Notes under the pieces: generated by a model
Told to the model about the DNA's origin: nothing
The model's input: only the letters and a program-made list of their open reading frames with translations
The model's database searches: none
Origin: Rhodocollybia butyracea
Taxonomy: Eukaryota > Basidiomycota > Agaricomycetes > Agaricales > Omphalotaceae
Assembly: GCA_015501585.1 (NCBI GenBank)
Contig: JADNRY010000248.1
Location: 27,226 to 91,225 of the forward strand
Length of the DNA stretch: 64,000 nt
Reading direction: 5' to 3'
Translations under genes and position numbers: made by a program
Part shown: piece by piece, positions 1 to 11,770 of the stretch
Layout: each line of letters starts with the position of its first letter
How positions within the stretch are numbered: position 1 is the stretch's first letter

Positions 1-2
1 AC

Positions 3-1031
3 GCCAAACAAGAGGAATATCAAGCTCTAGAGTGTCACGGCAATTCTGAAGCAAGCCTTTTGAGATTACCTTCCACTGATCACGCGAGCTCATTTTCTGT
101 CCAAAACCATGGAGATTTCAAAGTAATTCCTGGGCATCATGGTGGTTTTGGACCTGCATCATCGAGACGACCTTCAGTTGATTACTTGCGCGGGTGGGGC
201 GCTCCAAATGGCTTTCGGTAAGCTGGTGACTATGAAGTCAGGTCATTGAATGAGCCTGGGCAGTCGGGGCTCAGTCAAAATCATGGGGATCTCGAGCCAA
301 AGTCATTCTCCAGCCATAACAAGTGGATGCAGTCTGTCGATCACAGAACATCATCGTCATTTAATAATTACTATGCAGCCACTTCCCCTGACTACATCCC
401 AAGTACACAGTCAATTTCCCCTGTCATGAATCACAATTCATCTTCATTCATGACTGGAGACTCTCCTCAACCACATTTTCGCATGAAACATTACTACGAT
501 CCAGTCCGAGATATAGATGATCACCCATCAGACAAGATTGAATCCATGGGTTTCGGCAGCTCGTCCATTAGTCACTTTGTCCAGTCTCCAAAACCCACCC
601 AGAGTTTACCTTTTCAAGATGTTCCTGTCAATATTAGCGATGGTCCTATGTTGGATTTGGCATCGCCTTTGCCGATCCATGCCCATACCCATGTTACACT
701 TGGTGAAAAACTCCACTTATCGACGTCTCGATGCACACCGAGCTTGTCAGATCCTTCAACATCACATTTAGAGACCGAGTTGGATGCCTCACTCTTTGTT
801 GATCCTACTGAAACTGCTCCTATCCTTTCCAATGTGGCAGAACCCATACTGTCAACCTCAACCGTTCCTTTCATCCTTGAGACTGAATCTGTGGGTCCAG
901 GTTCAGTGGTTGTACAATTGCACGAAATTTTCGGCTCTGATTCAATGCTCACTCCAACTCCAGATTCTCCCATCTCTACATCTCACCTCCGATTGTGCGG
1001 TCGAATTCTCGTCCACCTACTACTCCAGTAG
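3..1031 (+). pseudogene. Low-complexity Ser/Pro/His-rich coding stretch, probable N-terminal part of the JmjC-like gene
   Basis: One reading frame is open from the left edge of the window to base 1031 except for a single TAA at 222-224. It encodes a Ser/Pro/Thr/His-rich sequence with no recognisable domain. The motif QNHGD occurs on both sides of the stop, so the two halves belong to one sequence. Near base 1000 the likely continuation moves to another frame without a convincing intron. I read this as the disordered N-terminal region of the gene that ends at 2849, damaged by a stop and perhaps a frameshift. It could also be a separate gene whose start lies left of the window. The function of this part is unknown. 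Confidence 0.35.
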
Positions 1032-1033
1032 GC

Positions 1034-2849
1034 CTCATTATTACTCTGACCTGGTTTTTGAACCGACTGATTTTACCGCCGAAATCCTGGGGTTGCACAT
1101 GGGAGAGCAAGCAGAAATTCAAGTATGGCCAAATGGGTGGAAGACTATCTTACCAGAGTTAAGACACGAATCGCATTCCGGAAATATTCTAGAGGCAGTA
1201 AGTGCTCCGATTACCAGTGAATCAGTGTTGACAGTAATTATAGGATGCCAAAGCGGTGAAGTGGATGGCGAATCCTGCAAATATAGCACCACCAGAGCAG
1301 TCAATTGTTCGTTATCTCGATGCCAAATCCTACAGTAGCCCGGCCTCCCTGATCAAAGATATCCGTAGCCTTATGGCGAAATCTTTTGTTGTCGTTCTTC
1401 CAAATGCAGTGGCGCCTGTGGGCCCAAGACAGTTAGACACGCTGGAAGATATTACCTATGTACTGGGAGCTGGCTCCAGTCAAGCTCAAGCTATCACCTA
1501 CCATGGTAAAAATTGTTTTCAAATTCCAGAGACAATCTGTTAACGGCGTGGCACAGATATGGAGCTTAGGGCCAGGGACCCAGGACAACCTACATTCCTG
1601 CACGACATGAAACAACCAAGTAAGGTCCATATGCTTCTAGACTTCCCTGTTGCCATTGAAACTATTCCTCATCCCTTCCAGTACGTTGATGGGCTCTGAC
1701 TGATGTAATGTGTTCACTCTTCTTATTAGCCTCCTAAATGATGGCAAGATTTCTGTGGAGCAAATGAACTCTGATATGTTGTATCGAGTGAGGAGTAAGC
1801 CGTCATATCTCTCGAATCACCTAGCTTCAAAATGGGGGTTGCTACACATGGCAGGCACTTTCACATACCCCCATATAGACACCGCAGGTTATGCAGTTGG
1901 AGGACAGGTCACGGGTGACCGGAATGACCCCCAACCAAAGATCTGGGCTGGCTTGTCACTGAAGGATCCATCTATGGCTAAGCTACCCATGGAGAAACTG
2001 GCTGAAAAATTCCAAGACGTGACTAGCATGATCGCCTCAAGTGCTGAAGAGTACCACCAATGGCTCAAAGGCTTCAAGAAAGCCAAGAACAATGCGAAAA
2101 AGGTTCCATTGTTTCCAACACAAGGCCCAGATACGTGGTCTGAGGTTTGGAATGTGGAGTTAATATATCTACGCCCTGGAGACATTTTGTAAGTTATTAT
2201 GCCTACGCCAGTATCAAGCTAATAAATAACAGCTTTCAACCGCCCTCCATCCTTCATCTGGTCTACACACCTGCTCCATGTGTAGCTTTCAGTTCTCATT
2301 CCTATGGCTATGACACAATGCACTTGACAGAGACTGCGCGTCGCATTCAGCATCTCTCACGAGGTACCGTTACAAACCAAGAACACATCGGCACCTACGA
2401 AACACTTGAACAAATGCTTCTGACGCTACATGGGCATACAGAACGAGGTAACTTTCTTGAATGCCTCCTTCAAATGTATTCTGAATTGTTACTACATAGT
2501 GTTTTACAGACGAGCAATCGGCGCGCTCTGCTTGATGATTTTATTCCCCACTCAATACTTCAACAGGGAAGATCAAGAAGTGCTCGACGAAGCTTCAAAG
2601 ATATACAAGGACATCGCTTGTGAAGTTGCCATTTTTGTGGCTGGCCATTACTTGGGTATACCACGGGGAGAGAAGAAGAAGTTTACTGAAGACGTGCTGG
2701 TAGACTATTTGTATGATGGAAATACGGACTACACAGATGCTGGTGTTTCGTTTACACTAGGAACCTTACTTACAGAAGAAACCAAGAAAATCTTCGTGCA
2801 GCGGGAAAAACGAGCCAAAAAGAAAAAAGAACCAAGGGCCAAGAAATAG
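1034..2849 (+). CDS. JmjC-like (cupin-fold) domain protein, multi-exon
   Basis: Several exons joined by short introns (about 2189-2232 and 2448-2499, and others upstream) give a protein with a JmjC-like core. The segment HMAGTFTYPHIDTAGY carries an HxD pair. After the splice at 2189/2233 the sequence PGDIFFQPPSILHLVYTP runs on to an S-H-S-Y motif that supplies the second His. HxD...H is the Fe(II)-binding triad of 2-oxoglutarate oxygenases, and this arrangement is common in agaricomycete JmjC-like proteins. The C-terminus (about the last 25 residues) is Lys-rich with several KKK runs, possibly nuclear. Substrate unknown; histone or protein demethylation is only a family-level guess. The 5' structure is uncertain: the exon containing RYLDAKSYSSPASLIKDI needs either a very short intron near 1255-1285 or a frameshift. 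Confidence 0.55.
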
Positions 2850-2991
2850 CATTTGTAGAATGTAGCTTATATCAATTATGTTGTACACTTGTCAGCGCGT
2901 CACCATAATAAAGGCGTTTTCCTCCACCTTGCTCAAGCTTCCGTGACCACTCTGGTTTTCCCAAAAGATTTTGGCAACAAATATGCGTTTA

Positions 2992-3092
2992 GTCCTGAAG
3001 AGGAATCGAACCCCTGTCTACATAATATAATTGCTTGATTCTCTACAAGAAATAACAACGTCATGTTGTGTTAATCACTACACCATCAGGAC
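2992..3092 (-). tRNA. tRNA-like gene with a possible intron, isotype uncertain
   Basis: On the minus strand the two ends form a perfect 7-base acceptor stem (GTCCTGA with TCAGGAC). A 4-base D stem (GTGT/ACAC) encloses AGTGATTA. The T arm is AGGGG-TTCGATT-CCTCT, with a standard TTCGA loop. Total length is 101 bases, so about 29 bases beyond a normal tRNA must be an intron next to the anticodon. The anticodon arm is weaker: ACATG/TATGT pairs with one G-T, and position 33 would be C, not the usual U. An Asn (GTT) anticodon can be drawn but is not secure. It could be a functional intron-containing tRNA or a decaying tRNA pseudogene. Confidence 0.45.
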
Positions 3093-3768
3093 ATATTCCT
3101 CTTGAGGATATTTAGGTTTTTGACTGTTTGACCGGTTTGCTACGTTAGTTCTATAGATTTTATCTCAACAACATATAAAGCCGAAGCAGTATCATCTAAC
3201 TTTAGAAGGCTGACAAGAGACTGATCAGTTGATAGGAGGAGAATAGAAGGTGACTGGGAGATTGGGAGAAAACGGGAGACGGAGACGGCGAGGTGAGAGA
3301 TCCCAACGTAACCGCAGCCTGACTTCTGCACAAGCCCCAAAACAAAGTCTGATATCTTAGTGAACAAGAAAATCACCCAAATTACAATGACCTAGACCAT
3401 CAGCGCTGACTTGAAGTAGAGTATTTCGGTGAACTGCGTGTACAACAAAATCGTTGTATTCGGAATTCAAAGGAAACTTGACCCCGATAAGAGTATCCTC
3501 CCCTTCAAACTGCGAGCGAGTTCATGCAACCAACAACAGAATCTGCTCTTGCAAAACCACCTCCCATCTCGATGGGTAAACAGATATGTCAAATTGAATT
3601 AGAATGTTCTTCGCACCCAGACTCGCAGACTCTTGGAGGTGATCCAACGGGATATTTCATCGGCATGGAGAATTTTAATTTCAGCGACAGCTCTCAATAT
3701 AAAGTAGTGTTGTTTGCGAGTATTTATGAGCAGATATTGAGGAATAAATGTTGGCCCAATGCAGTGGT
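3093..3768. other. Intergenic; short unassigned ORF
   Basis: No recognisable gene. An 82-codon plus-strand ORF at 3524-3772 has no family features that I recognise. Confidence 0.4.
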
Positions 3769-5212
3769 CTAACACACATGATAAAGATAGTCTTGTACAT
3801 GAAGCTTTACTAACTGTGACTTACCCAGTCGCTGTCTGTTGAGTTTCCAACAGACTGCTTTGTGATTTGCATGCCAATCTTCCTTTTGACAAAAACGTCC
3901 ACAATAGCCTACAGCCTGAGATCCACTACAAAGCTTCGAGCGATGAAAACGACCAGTTTGGCTACACTGTAAAATCCAAGTACATGAAGCGAGAAACCTT
4001 ATATTAATGTGATTGAGCACTTACATTCTCATTGCTACATGTCTCCAACACTTTGCTGTGACACTGAGAACGCATGGATGCACCCTTCGAGTCATATGCT
4101 ACCCTCTGTAAGTGATGCCAAAGGGCAACACAGACTGGAGATGCTAGGTGGCTACTGATATTTGGGGACCTGATGTTTGTGATACACCTATGGACCTTAC
4201 ATGCAACATGCTCATAGGCAGAAAGTTGGAGAACGATGGTCAGAATCCCACAAATGGCATCACATATCTGGGGACTGATTGATTCAATGGCCGGTCGGTC
4301 CTGGTTGTCAGAGTGGTGCAAATGATCAAGCCAAGTCAGGGTCTTGGGCAAAAGGTATAGAATATGGACATTAAGTGCGTGCAATGTCCACTTTGGACCA
4401 CCAGACATCAGAAACAGAAAGAACTTGGCTGTGAGCTGAACAGCCGATAAGAACTGGGATTCGGGGAATTTTATCTGGTGAGCCCATACGCGGCGCATAC
4501 AGCTCATCAAAGATCTAGATGTATCTAGTGTCTGCCCTTGAAAAAAATGTGATCCAGTTATGACTAGTAGGAGTCCCTGACTTTTCATCTGATGATGCGA
4601 AGCAGAACTCCAATTGCTGAACTCGTGGGAGGCCTTTATCCACACCTTGAAAAGAGAAAAGCCTGAGAGAGAGGGGCAAACTTCTGTCACCACCTGTGGC
4701 AAGTCTTTGAGGTGCGGCCTCTTCTCGTAAACATCAATGAAGAATCAAGCAAAAAAATCGACTATAGCCTCAAGCACCGGCGCTTCCCAGGGTATTATGA
4801 GGGCAAAGACCCACGTTTGGGCTAATACCTCGATGATACCCGGGGTGTACTCTAGCTGGACTGTAAAATGCCAGTTTTCGGATGGAGAGGAGTTGCCAAT
4901 AGTGATATCTAGAAAATCATAGATGACTACTATGAATTGGCCCCAAGTATCGAGGACAATCTTGTTGACAATTCTACTGGGGTCTTTGTAATGATCCATC
5001 GTGCGTAGAAGAGCGATGATCCAAGGGGAAATCTTGGGCCAGTGCACCTTCACCAGATTATAGCGACTTTGGAAGCTGGGGATTGGCGATAAATAGGCAG
5101 ACAGCACCCTGATTGTTGCAAGTACCTGATCCACTTCAGTGGGAAGAGGACACGTGCAATCCATGTTAGGAGGAGGAATAGATTCAATGTGATGAGGTGA
5201 TGTGGTAGCCAT
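3769..5212 (-). pseudogene. MYND-type zinc-finger protein gene interrupted by an in-frame TGA
   Basis: The minus-strand frame begins at the ATG at 5210-5212 (MATTSPHH). It is Trp/Leu-rich and helical, as in the large agaricomycete MYND protein families. It ends in a MYND finger created by splicing out about 3967-4024: exon 1 ends TCSNEN and exon 2 begins CSQTG. The finger then has LCSGSQAVGYCGRFCQ and DWHANHKAVC, giving all the Cys/His ligands of a C-x(4)-C...C-x(7)-C-x(3)-C...H-x(3)-C layout. Reading is continuous in one frame across 4745-4747, where there is a TGA; the sequence after it (FFIDVYEKRPHL) is clearly protein-like. A single CGA-to-TGA change at a CpG would explain it. MYND fingers bind proline-rich peptides. 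The gene is probably inactive, or makes a truncated protein without the finger. Confidence 0.65.
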
Positions 5213-6325
5213 GTAAAAAATCTGAATGCAAAGATGGTGGTTATTGGAGAGTCCTGTGTATTTTGACGTGAAGCATATCTCATATAACTTAAACGGTAGC
5301 CTAACAGAGCCGCCTCCACTTGAGAATGCAGACTGATTAGCTGATTGTTTGATAAGCACTTGGTCTGACTGTCATGCTGGTTCTGATGAATTTACTTCCA
5401 TTAGAAAGACTGAGATGGCCAACCATGTCTATCAAGAGATATTGCGAAGTAAGTACATTAACAAGGCTCAGCCGGTGGAGATATGTATCAGTCATCAGGC
5501 AGATGGGATTCGGTTTTGTGTATTGACGAATGAAATTCATCTTCAGCAACCATCATGGCTTTCACTGATTGCCACCTCGTGCTGTGGTGGAAGTTACGTC
5601 CACTAAGCCATTAACATTGTACGAAACACAAGATGTATCCTACAACTGGCCCACCCTACCCTACCCTCTGTCTATCATAACGGCGGACAATGGAGATCTG
5701 AAGATCAAGATTAACAGATCTCGGGAAGCCTCGGCTCATGAAGGCGTCTGGTACTTATCAGCCTCCTCAAATTTTTTCTTTCTGAATGTCCCGTGCGATC
5801 AATATATGTAGCGAAAAACGAAGAACATTAACATTTTCTTTCGCACCCACAATTTTACTTCTTTTATTATCCATGGACGCTAGTTGTCCCTCAGCAAATA
5901 TGAAATACACCAATCCAACTCGACAGTTCACTCGATAGTTAACGGACCTTTGTGTGGCAAGGCAAATGGAAACAGGAATGCACCAAGCTTGAATCCAGAA
6001 CTCTCTTCCAACCGTTATGCAGCAGTAGGCAGAGGCAGATGACCTCTTGGATGTCCTGCAGCAATTCAATGATATTATTGATGCAGGCGCGCTTTGGGAC
6101 GCTTTGGCTCTTACTTATCAGCGATCAGGTGACAGAGATTAGATATCCGGCCACTGTGCCGCGCCGCATTTTCAACATTTCTCATTCTTAGTCTGTTATT
6201 GTTTCTCGTTTTTCAGTTTGTTCTTTTGGTTCGACTAAAAGAAAAACTTTCACCCACTCAAGCATCAGGTAATACAGCTGCAAAGATTTGTTCATCATCT
6301 AAATCCTTTCACCTTATAAGACACA
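5213..6325. other. Intergenic region with two short unassigned ORFs
   Basis: ORFs of 85 and 80 codons (5349-5606 and 5569-5811, plus strand) overlap in different frames and have no recognisable motif. The stretch just before 6326 is pyrimidine-rich and could hold the promoter of the next gene. Confidence 0.4.
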
Positions 6326-8678
6326 ATGGAGTATCGCATTGCAACCTGTAAACCAGACATGAAACCTTCCATCCACGCCTTAATCGAAGTCAAAGCTGAA
6401 TCTCTACATGATTCCGTTCCACCTCGAGTTTTCACGTTTGTTGGTCCAAAACCTCACAATTACCCGATGGTTCCTCCTGAAACTCAACCTCCAGATCCCG
6501 ATTATCATGCCCTAGCTCTGCCTCGTTTTGATCTACCTGGTTGGTTCGTCTCTTCTCTGCCTTTCTTGGGGTTTGCACCTAGCTCCAATCCTTTTAAATG
6601 TCAATTTCTACAATGTCTTGATTACAACATTGACATGTTGCCCATTGAATTGCATCACGAAAGTGGCTGTTACATTCTCAATCCATCTTTGAGAGACGAC
6701 TGGGATTCCTTAGAACGGAATATGAGAGCTTTCCTTGGCGCATGCAGGCACGTTAATCCCCTAGGATTAACCCATGATTTCCGGTTCTGGTTCTATCCTC
6801 AACAATTTGGATATTGCTTCGCTTGGGAGACAGAGAAACTGGCTCGATGGGCGGCGTCGAGATCTCGGCAAGCTTTCATTCTGCTGATAGCGGCCATATC
6901 CTTCTTTCTTAAAATGCTGTATCATATGGAAAAGAAGTGGGTTGCACTGTTTGAGAATTGTACAACTCAATTACCTGACCCAAATCCATTTTGGAGCGCG
7001 AGGCAGAATGAGTACGCCAAACTTTGTTGTGGACTGGTTCCTTCGAAATTCGAATGGCAGGAGTGTTTGCAAAAAGAGACATCCATTAGCTCGGAGTGGC
7101 TTTCTTACTTTTACCAAATCATGGAAATGCCAATGGCGGGGGTCTTCATGAACGTCAACGACCGCAGTTGCATTCCGCTGATTCCTGTGTTTCTTGAGGC
7201 TAATATGCCTTTGGTGCTGTGCTGGGGTACTCTAGAAACATGGTACAAATCAGAACTACCAAAAGCGTTGGCTCTGCTTATTTCTGCACCAAATTTGTCC
7301 AATGTTAAGTCTAACGTTGCTCCTTATGTCTTCCTGTCCGTCGTTATGGATGTCTCACGTGTCGCAAATCCTGGGCTATGCATTCCCCGAGTCACAGGTG
7401 GAACTCAACCACGTGCAAATGAAAACATTCATACATTCATCAAGCGTCAAGAGGAGCATAGGATAAAATCTATAGCCTCTGAGACTCCTGTCAACCGCCA
7501 GTCTTGACTACAACAAGAAGCAAATGCCCAGAAAGACCAACCTCCCGGCCGGAGAGGGCTTGTGTCTATTATTGGGATCTGGTTGAGGGAGTGAGAGTTC
7601 CGAACGGTGTGCTGCAGGCAGAGGAACTACAAAAGTATTTGGGAAAGATATGGACCTAACCGGCGACACTATGATTCTGTGGCTGATGAATGGGAGGTGT
7701 CCACAGATCTAGATCCAAACGATAGTTATGAGCCAGGCTTTGATGATGAGGAAGATGACATCTTTTGTCCAACAGACGATGTTCTCGATCATACTGCTGG
7801 GTGTACCTCATCCCAGTCTTATATTGACCGCCTTCATGGCCAGACACAAGTCCCGACAAGTGTCGTGCTGTTTTACGATGCTGTTGATGACATTGCCTTC
7901 CATCGTTTCGGTTTCATCGCTCCTGCTCCTCTCCCCTCTGACCGTCCAGTGGTCCTTTCCACAAAGGTATGGGGGCAGATATTAGATATGCTTGGATCAG
8001 GGCATCCTCCAAAACCTCCAATTCATAACCCTGCCTCCGAACACCAGATGTGTACATTTTTCTTCGACTTACTACGTGCGAAGGATATCTCTGAGGTACC
8101 ACAATTCTGTGATCTGGTGAATACTAAATTCAGCCCTGTTCCCCCTTTCAAGATTGATTTCATATCCGGCTACTTCCTAATTCAAGCTCAAGAGGCATCA
8201 GATGATGAACCCTTCGTGCTTGGTATTCCAAATGCCTCTACTATTCTCGAAATTGCAAGGAGAAAATGGGGGCCTAAAACCATCGACATTATGAAAGGCT
8301 TGCTCAAGGAGGGAATCCCATTCAAAACCTTGGTACCTTACAGTCACCCTCAGAAATATATAGCACCTCCGGTGAGAAGAGTCAGCGCATTAGGCATTGG
8401 CCCTGCTGGATTTTCGCCCAGAATAGAAGACTACCACGCTTATGAACACTGCTGCAATGAATACCTTTGCTCAGCCAGAGGGCAAGCAGCGCTTCTGAGG
8501 GTGGCCTTATCGCTCGACTTGGCCGAGATATCGTCAATGAAAATGATGTTTTCGATGGACCGACAGAGAGTGCTCTCACAGGAAGCGAGAAAGTGTTTTG
8601 CTTATCGGAATCGACACAAAACCATGCGTTCTGGGATGACCAGCTTACTGAAGAAGAAATAGACCTCGTTTGCGGCAC
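6326..8678 (+). pseudogene. Decayed member of a large agaricomycete family of unknown function, cut by an LTR element
   Basis: Starts at ATG 6326 and reads 393 codons to a TGA at 7505-7507. Coding then continues in other frames: ACVYYWDLVEGVRVPNG near 7560-7600, then IWERYGPNRRHYDS (7607-8500 frame), then GGLIARLGRDIVNENDVFDG to EEIDLVCGT (8500-8678). From memory these blocks, in this order, match one widespread agaricomycete family of unknown function (acidic middle part, then WDD.LTEEEIDLVCG near the C-terminus). The copy therefore carries one nonsense codon (CGA to TGA fits), about three frameshifts, and a retrotransposon inserted immediately after the VCG motif; the final part of the gene is missing. 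No enzymatic motif seen. Confidence 0.6.
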
Positions 8679-8931
8679 TGTAACGCCTCCGCCTCTCCAT
8701 AATCACCACTGACCGTATCCGGCGATACGGTCATCCTAGACGCCGCCGATAGACCAAACAGTCTATCTTATCATTCTATTTATTATTAATTATATAATAA
8801 ATCCGTTACTATAAGTATCATACGATTACTTAAGAGTCTAGTTAGTCTTTTACACCGTCGTACACACAATAGTATCCTATTTGTTGTGTTCACCGGTGTT
8901 CTTAAGGACTTTGCCCATAGGGCGCGTTATA
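8679..8931 (+). repeat. 5' LTR of the gag-only element
   Basis: Begins TGTAAC and aligns with 11771-12024, differing at roughly 8 positions. Contains a 10-base-pair hairpin at 8710-8733 (stem TGACCGTATC, loop CGGC) and a 7-base-pair hairpin at 8748-8767. Similarity between the LTRs stops at about 8931, which sets the right border; no clear primer-binding site follows. Confidence 0.75.
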
Positions 8932-9099
8932 CTTTTTTGAACATCAAAAAATTACTATTGTGTGAATAACACAAAGCTATTAGTTTAACAAGCTAAAAAC
9001 AGTTATACTACCAAGTATAACAACCATTATTCCAACTCACCACACAATCTACACAAACCCGCTCCATTTTTCCGTCCCACTATATCATTTGCTGTCTCA

Positions 9100-11418
9100 A
9101 TGACCTCTCGAAATCAATCAGAGAAGTCATATCGGAGCATGCGCGATCGCGCACCTTCCATTCGTGGTGACGTGTCACCACAATCAATCTATTCAGTCGC
9201 ATCAGCGACTCATTCCGTGCGTGCGTCTGAAGGACGGCACTACAGGCAGGACAAAAGTCCACCTAATGAACAGTATATGACTATTCGTACGACCCGAGAG
9301 GGTTTAAGTGAGATTTCTTCTGCGCTACGAGATGTAGCGGCATCACTCGACAAGAGTATGCAAGTACTCAATCGTATTCTCAATATAACTGAGAAATGGG
9401 ATGCATCTAGCATCCAATCTAATGAAGAAAGATCTTCTTCATCGAGAAACAGCAATAGAATCACTATTGCTGCACCCACACCGAGACGGCCTGCCGTCAC
9501 ACCGCTGGTATTGCACAATGCAGCACCATCTGTTCCTACCGAGGCAAACAACTTGGTACGCCAATGGCGTGAGACTGTGCCCAAGGCAGCGTCAGTCCAA
9601 CAATCACTGTTGGACAAACAGTATTCACAAGGGATGACCAAGTCACCCCGTCATGTTCCTGTATTCCGACAGGAATACGCACCAGTGTCAGTAACTATAC
9701 CGACACCCATCTACACATCCCGCATGAGACAGAGTCCCAATGCGGAGGCAGCGTCTCTGACACTGCGAGGTCCCAGGCCATTACTGGTGACCAAATCTTG
9801 CTCACCACAAAGCGCGGTGAACATTAAAAGTGAACCAAAGTTACCTCGTAACTTCAATCAGGTAGTAGTGATACCACCACAGGAAAGTACAATGTACTTC
9901 CCTACTGCAAGGGCGCCAATGGTACCCAATATTATTACACCTCCAGTAGTTGTACCAAACACTACTGGAAATCATTCCAGTATGGGACCGCAACACGGTA
10001 CCCTTCCGGTAGTTCCTACTACCATATCCATCGCCCCAGCGACACAAAGTGTTGCCCCTCCGGTAGTACACACTACCGTAAGACTGCCCAAATTGCCGCC
10101 CAGCAATGCGCCAGAGCCAAGTTCAATGCCAGTACCAACGGTATTGGCTGAGTTGCAACCACAGCCGCTTCCGTTGGGAGTAGCTAAAGATTGGATGAGT
10201 CGCATAGCGATTCAACGCCAACATAACACCAGTCTCCGAGATTTCGGATTCGTGCCATCTGGGCTTCCCAACCAAATGGTGGGATATAATGTCGACGGAA
10301 TACCCGTTGATAAATTGACTACTCCCAGAGAAATCTGGGATCGATTTTACATTCCACCCGCTGAGTCCTTTCCAGGACCAAGCAATAATGCCGGAGCAAA
10401 AGCGCCTAGCAAAAAATCCCGTGAAGGGGGGAGGAAGCACAAGAGTGCTAAATCCAAAGGCCGCAAACGCAGGCCATGGTCGGATGAATCATCTGACTCT
10501 AGTGATACCGAGTCAAATACTGACTCTTCATCTGATGCCTCTTGGCTAGACAAATTTGCTACCCGTAAGGGTAAAATTACTCCTAATGAGCGCCGTAAAA
10601 TACTGCGTTCACTTGCATCTAAGATGCGAGAAACAACAGGTGACGACGAATGTCGTTCCCGATGGAAACACAAGGTACACAAAGTGTACTGTAAACAAAT
10701 TCGAGATAAGGTAGGGAATCCTATCCCTCCCATTGAGAGCCGTAAAGCTCTTAAAGTTCCATCTCCGGAGGTCTATGACGGATCTCCGGATGTCGATGTC
10801 TTTGAGCGGTGGCTAATGTCACTTCTCCAATGGATGGTAGTCAACCGCATGTGCGGTGACGATTACGGTGCTACACGGACTGCCGTGCTTGGTATGTTTC
10901 TAAAGGGCAAAGCCCTTGACTGGTATAACGACAAAGTCGCTGGTATACACCGCACTGTCCTTAAGTGGACATTTGAAGGTGCCATCATTGGTGTCTTTGA
11001 TCGTTGCATCCAAGCAACGACCATTCATCAAGCTGCACGGCAGTTTGACCTTATTGAGTATTCACCCGATACGGGTGTGAGGGATTATTATTCCTCACTT
11101 ACACGATGGGCATCATGGATGCTCCAAACACCGGATGATGCAACAATGCGGAAACGGTTCATTGAGGGATTACCCTTCAATATTATCAGGCAACTCACAA
11201 ACGAGGGGATCGTTCCGGAGTATGCCAAATTAGAAGTGATGGTCAGAGCCGTCACACACAGTGAGGACCACATGGCCCTCACTAAATATTATGTCTCTTC
11301 TAGGAATAGAGACAATGAACTTAAATCATCAGAACACCCCGATGAGTCGGACACCGAGAACATTAAAAATGTTCTTGAGCAATCAGGAGGACACCTCCTT
11401 AAGTATCGGAAAGGATAA
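9100..11418 (+). CDS. Gag-like protein of a Ty3/gypsy-type element (no pol)
   Basis: A 772-codon ORF. Residues 1-420 are Ser/Pro/Thr-rich and unstructured. Residues about 425-490 hold a basic stretch (KHKSAKSKGRKRR) followed by an acidic Ser/Asp run (SDESSDSSDTESNTDSSSD). Residues about 560-720 look like the retrotransposon Gag domain (PF03732-like), with LKGKALDWYNDKVAG, a W-x-F-E-x-A segment, and VRDYYSSLTRWASWM followed by MRKRFIEGLP. There is no CCHC zinc knuckle and no downstream pol. Gag assembles the virus-like particle and binds RNA; here it may package its own RNA using enzymes from an autonomous relative. The reading frame is intact, unlike the neighbouring copia element, which suggests recent activity or selection. 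The coding sequence itself is full of perfect short inverted repeats. Confidence 0.75.
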   Translation: MTSRNQSEKSYRSMRDRAPSIRGDVSPQSIYSVASATHSVRASEGRHYRQDKSPPNEQYMTIRTTREGLSEISSALRDVAASLDKSMQVLNRILNITEKWDASSIQSNEERSSSSRNSNRITIAAPTPRRPAVTPLVLHNAAPSVPTEANNLVRQWRETVPKAASVQQSLLDKQYSQGMTKSPRHVPVFRQEYAPVSVTIPTPIYTSRMRQSPNAEAASLTLRGPRPLLVTKSCSPQSAVNIKSEPKLPRNFNQVVVIPPQESTMYFPTARAPMVPNIITPPVVVPNTTGNHSSMGPQHGTLPVVPTTISIAPATQSVAPPVVHTTVRLPKLPPSNAPEPSSMPVPTVLAELQPQPLPLGVAKDWMSRIAIQRQHNTSLRDFGFVPSGLPNQMVGYNVDGIPVDKLTTPREIWDRFYIPPAESFPGPSNNAGAKAPSKKSREGGRKHKSAKSKGRKRRPWSDESSDSSDTESNTDSSSDASWLDKFATRKGKITPNERRKILRSLASKMRETTGDDECRSRWKHKVHKVYCKQIRDKVGNPIPPIESRKALKVPSPEVYDGSPDVDVFERWLMSLLQWMVVNRMCGDDYGATRTAVLGMFLKGKALDWYNDKVAGIHRTVLKWTFEGAIIGVFDRCIQATTIHQAARQFDLIEYSPDTGVRDYYSSLTRWASWMLQTPDDATMRKRFIEGLPFNIIRQLTNEGIVPEYAKLEVMVRAVTHSEDHMALTKYYVSSRNRDNELKSSEHPDESDTENIKNVLEQSGGHLLKYRKG

Positions 11419-11770
11419 ACCTTCCGAATGATTTACTGGTTATTCTGACGCCCAGGTAATATGCCTTACCTGGGCATCACTACTTATCCTCAGCCCGGAT
11501 TCTCACTGAGAATCCTCATTAAGCAATACTCGGAAAACTTCCGAGTCTGCGCGTTGAACATTCGGACATTTCCGGATCAAAATCATGCTCTAGTGGTACG
11601 CCCCACTATTGTTTGATTCGGACAAGTCCGAAAATCTGATGCGCCGCATCAATTAATCCCGTACTTGATACGGGATCATTCTATGTTAAACCAAATTAAA
11701 AATGGTTTGGATGGTGATGATGTCATTACCATTTTCGATTCACATCCCTGATGTTAATCTGGTGGGGAGG
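11419..11770 (+). other. Hairpin-rich 3' untranslated region of the gag-only element
   Basis: Non-coding. Contains back-to-back perfect inverted repeats: 11450-11475 (10-base stem GCCCAGGTAA, loop 6), 11497-11515 (8), 11528-11546 (8), 11591-11608 (6), 11617-11632 (7), 11637-11651 (6) and 11656-11676 (8), then an 11-kb-scale pattern end with an imperfect stem near 11718-11740. It ends in the polypurine tract at 11761-11770, the expected plus-strand primer. Confidence 0.7.

Noticed and set aside
9240..10733. Several minus-strand ORFs of 75-133 codons
   Set aside because: They mirror the gag gene. The many inverted repeats and codon bias make the opposite strand open; no motifs.
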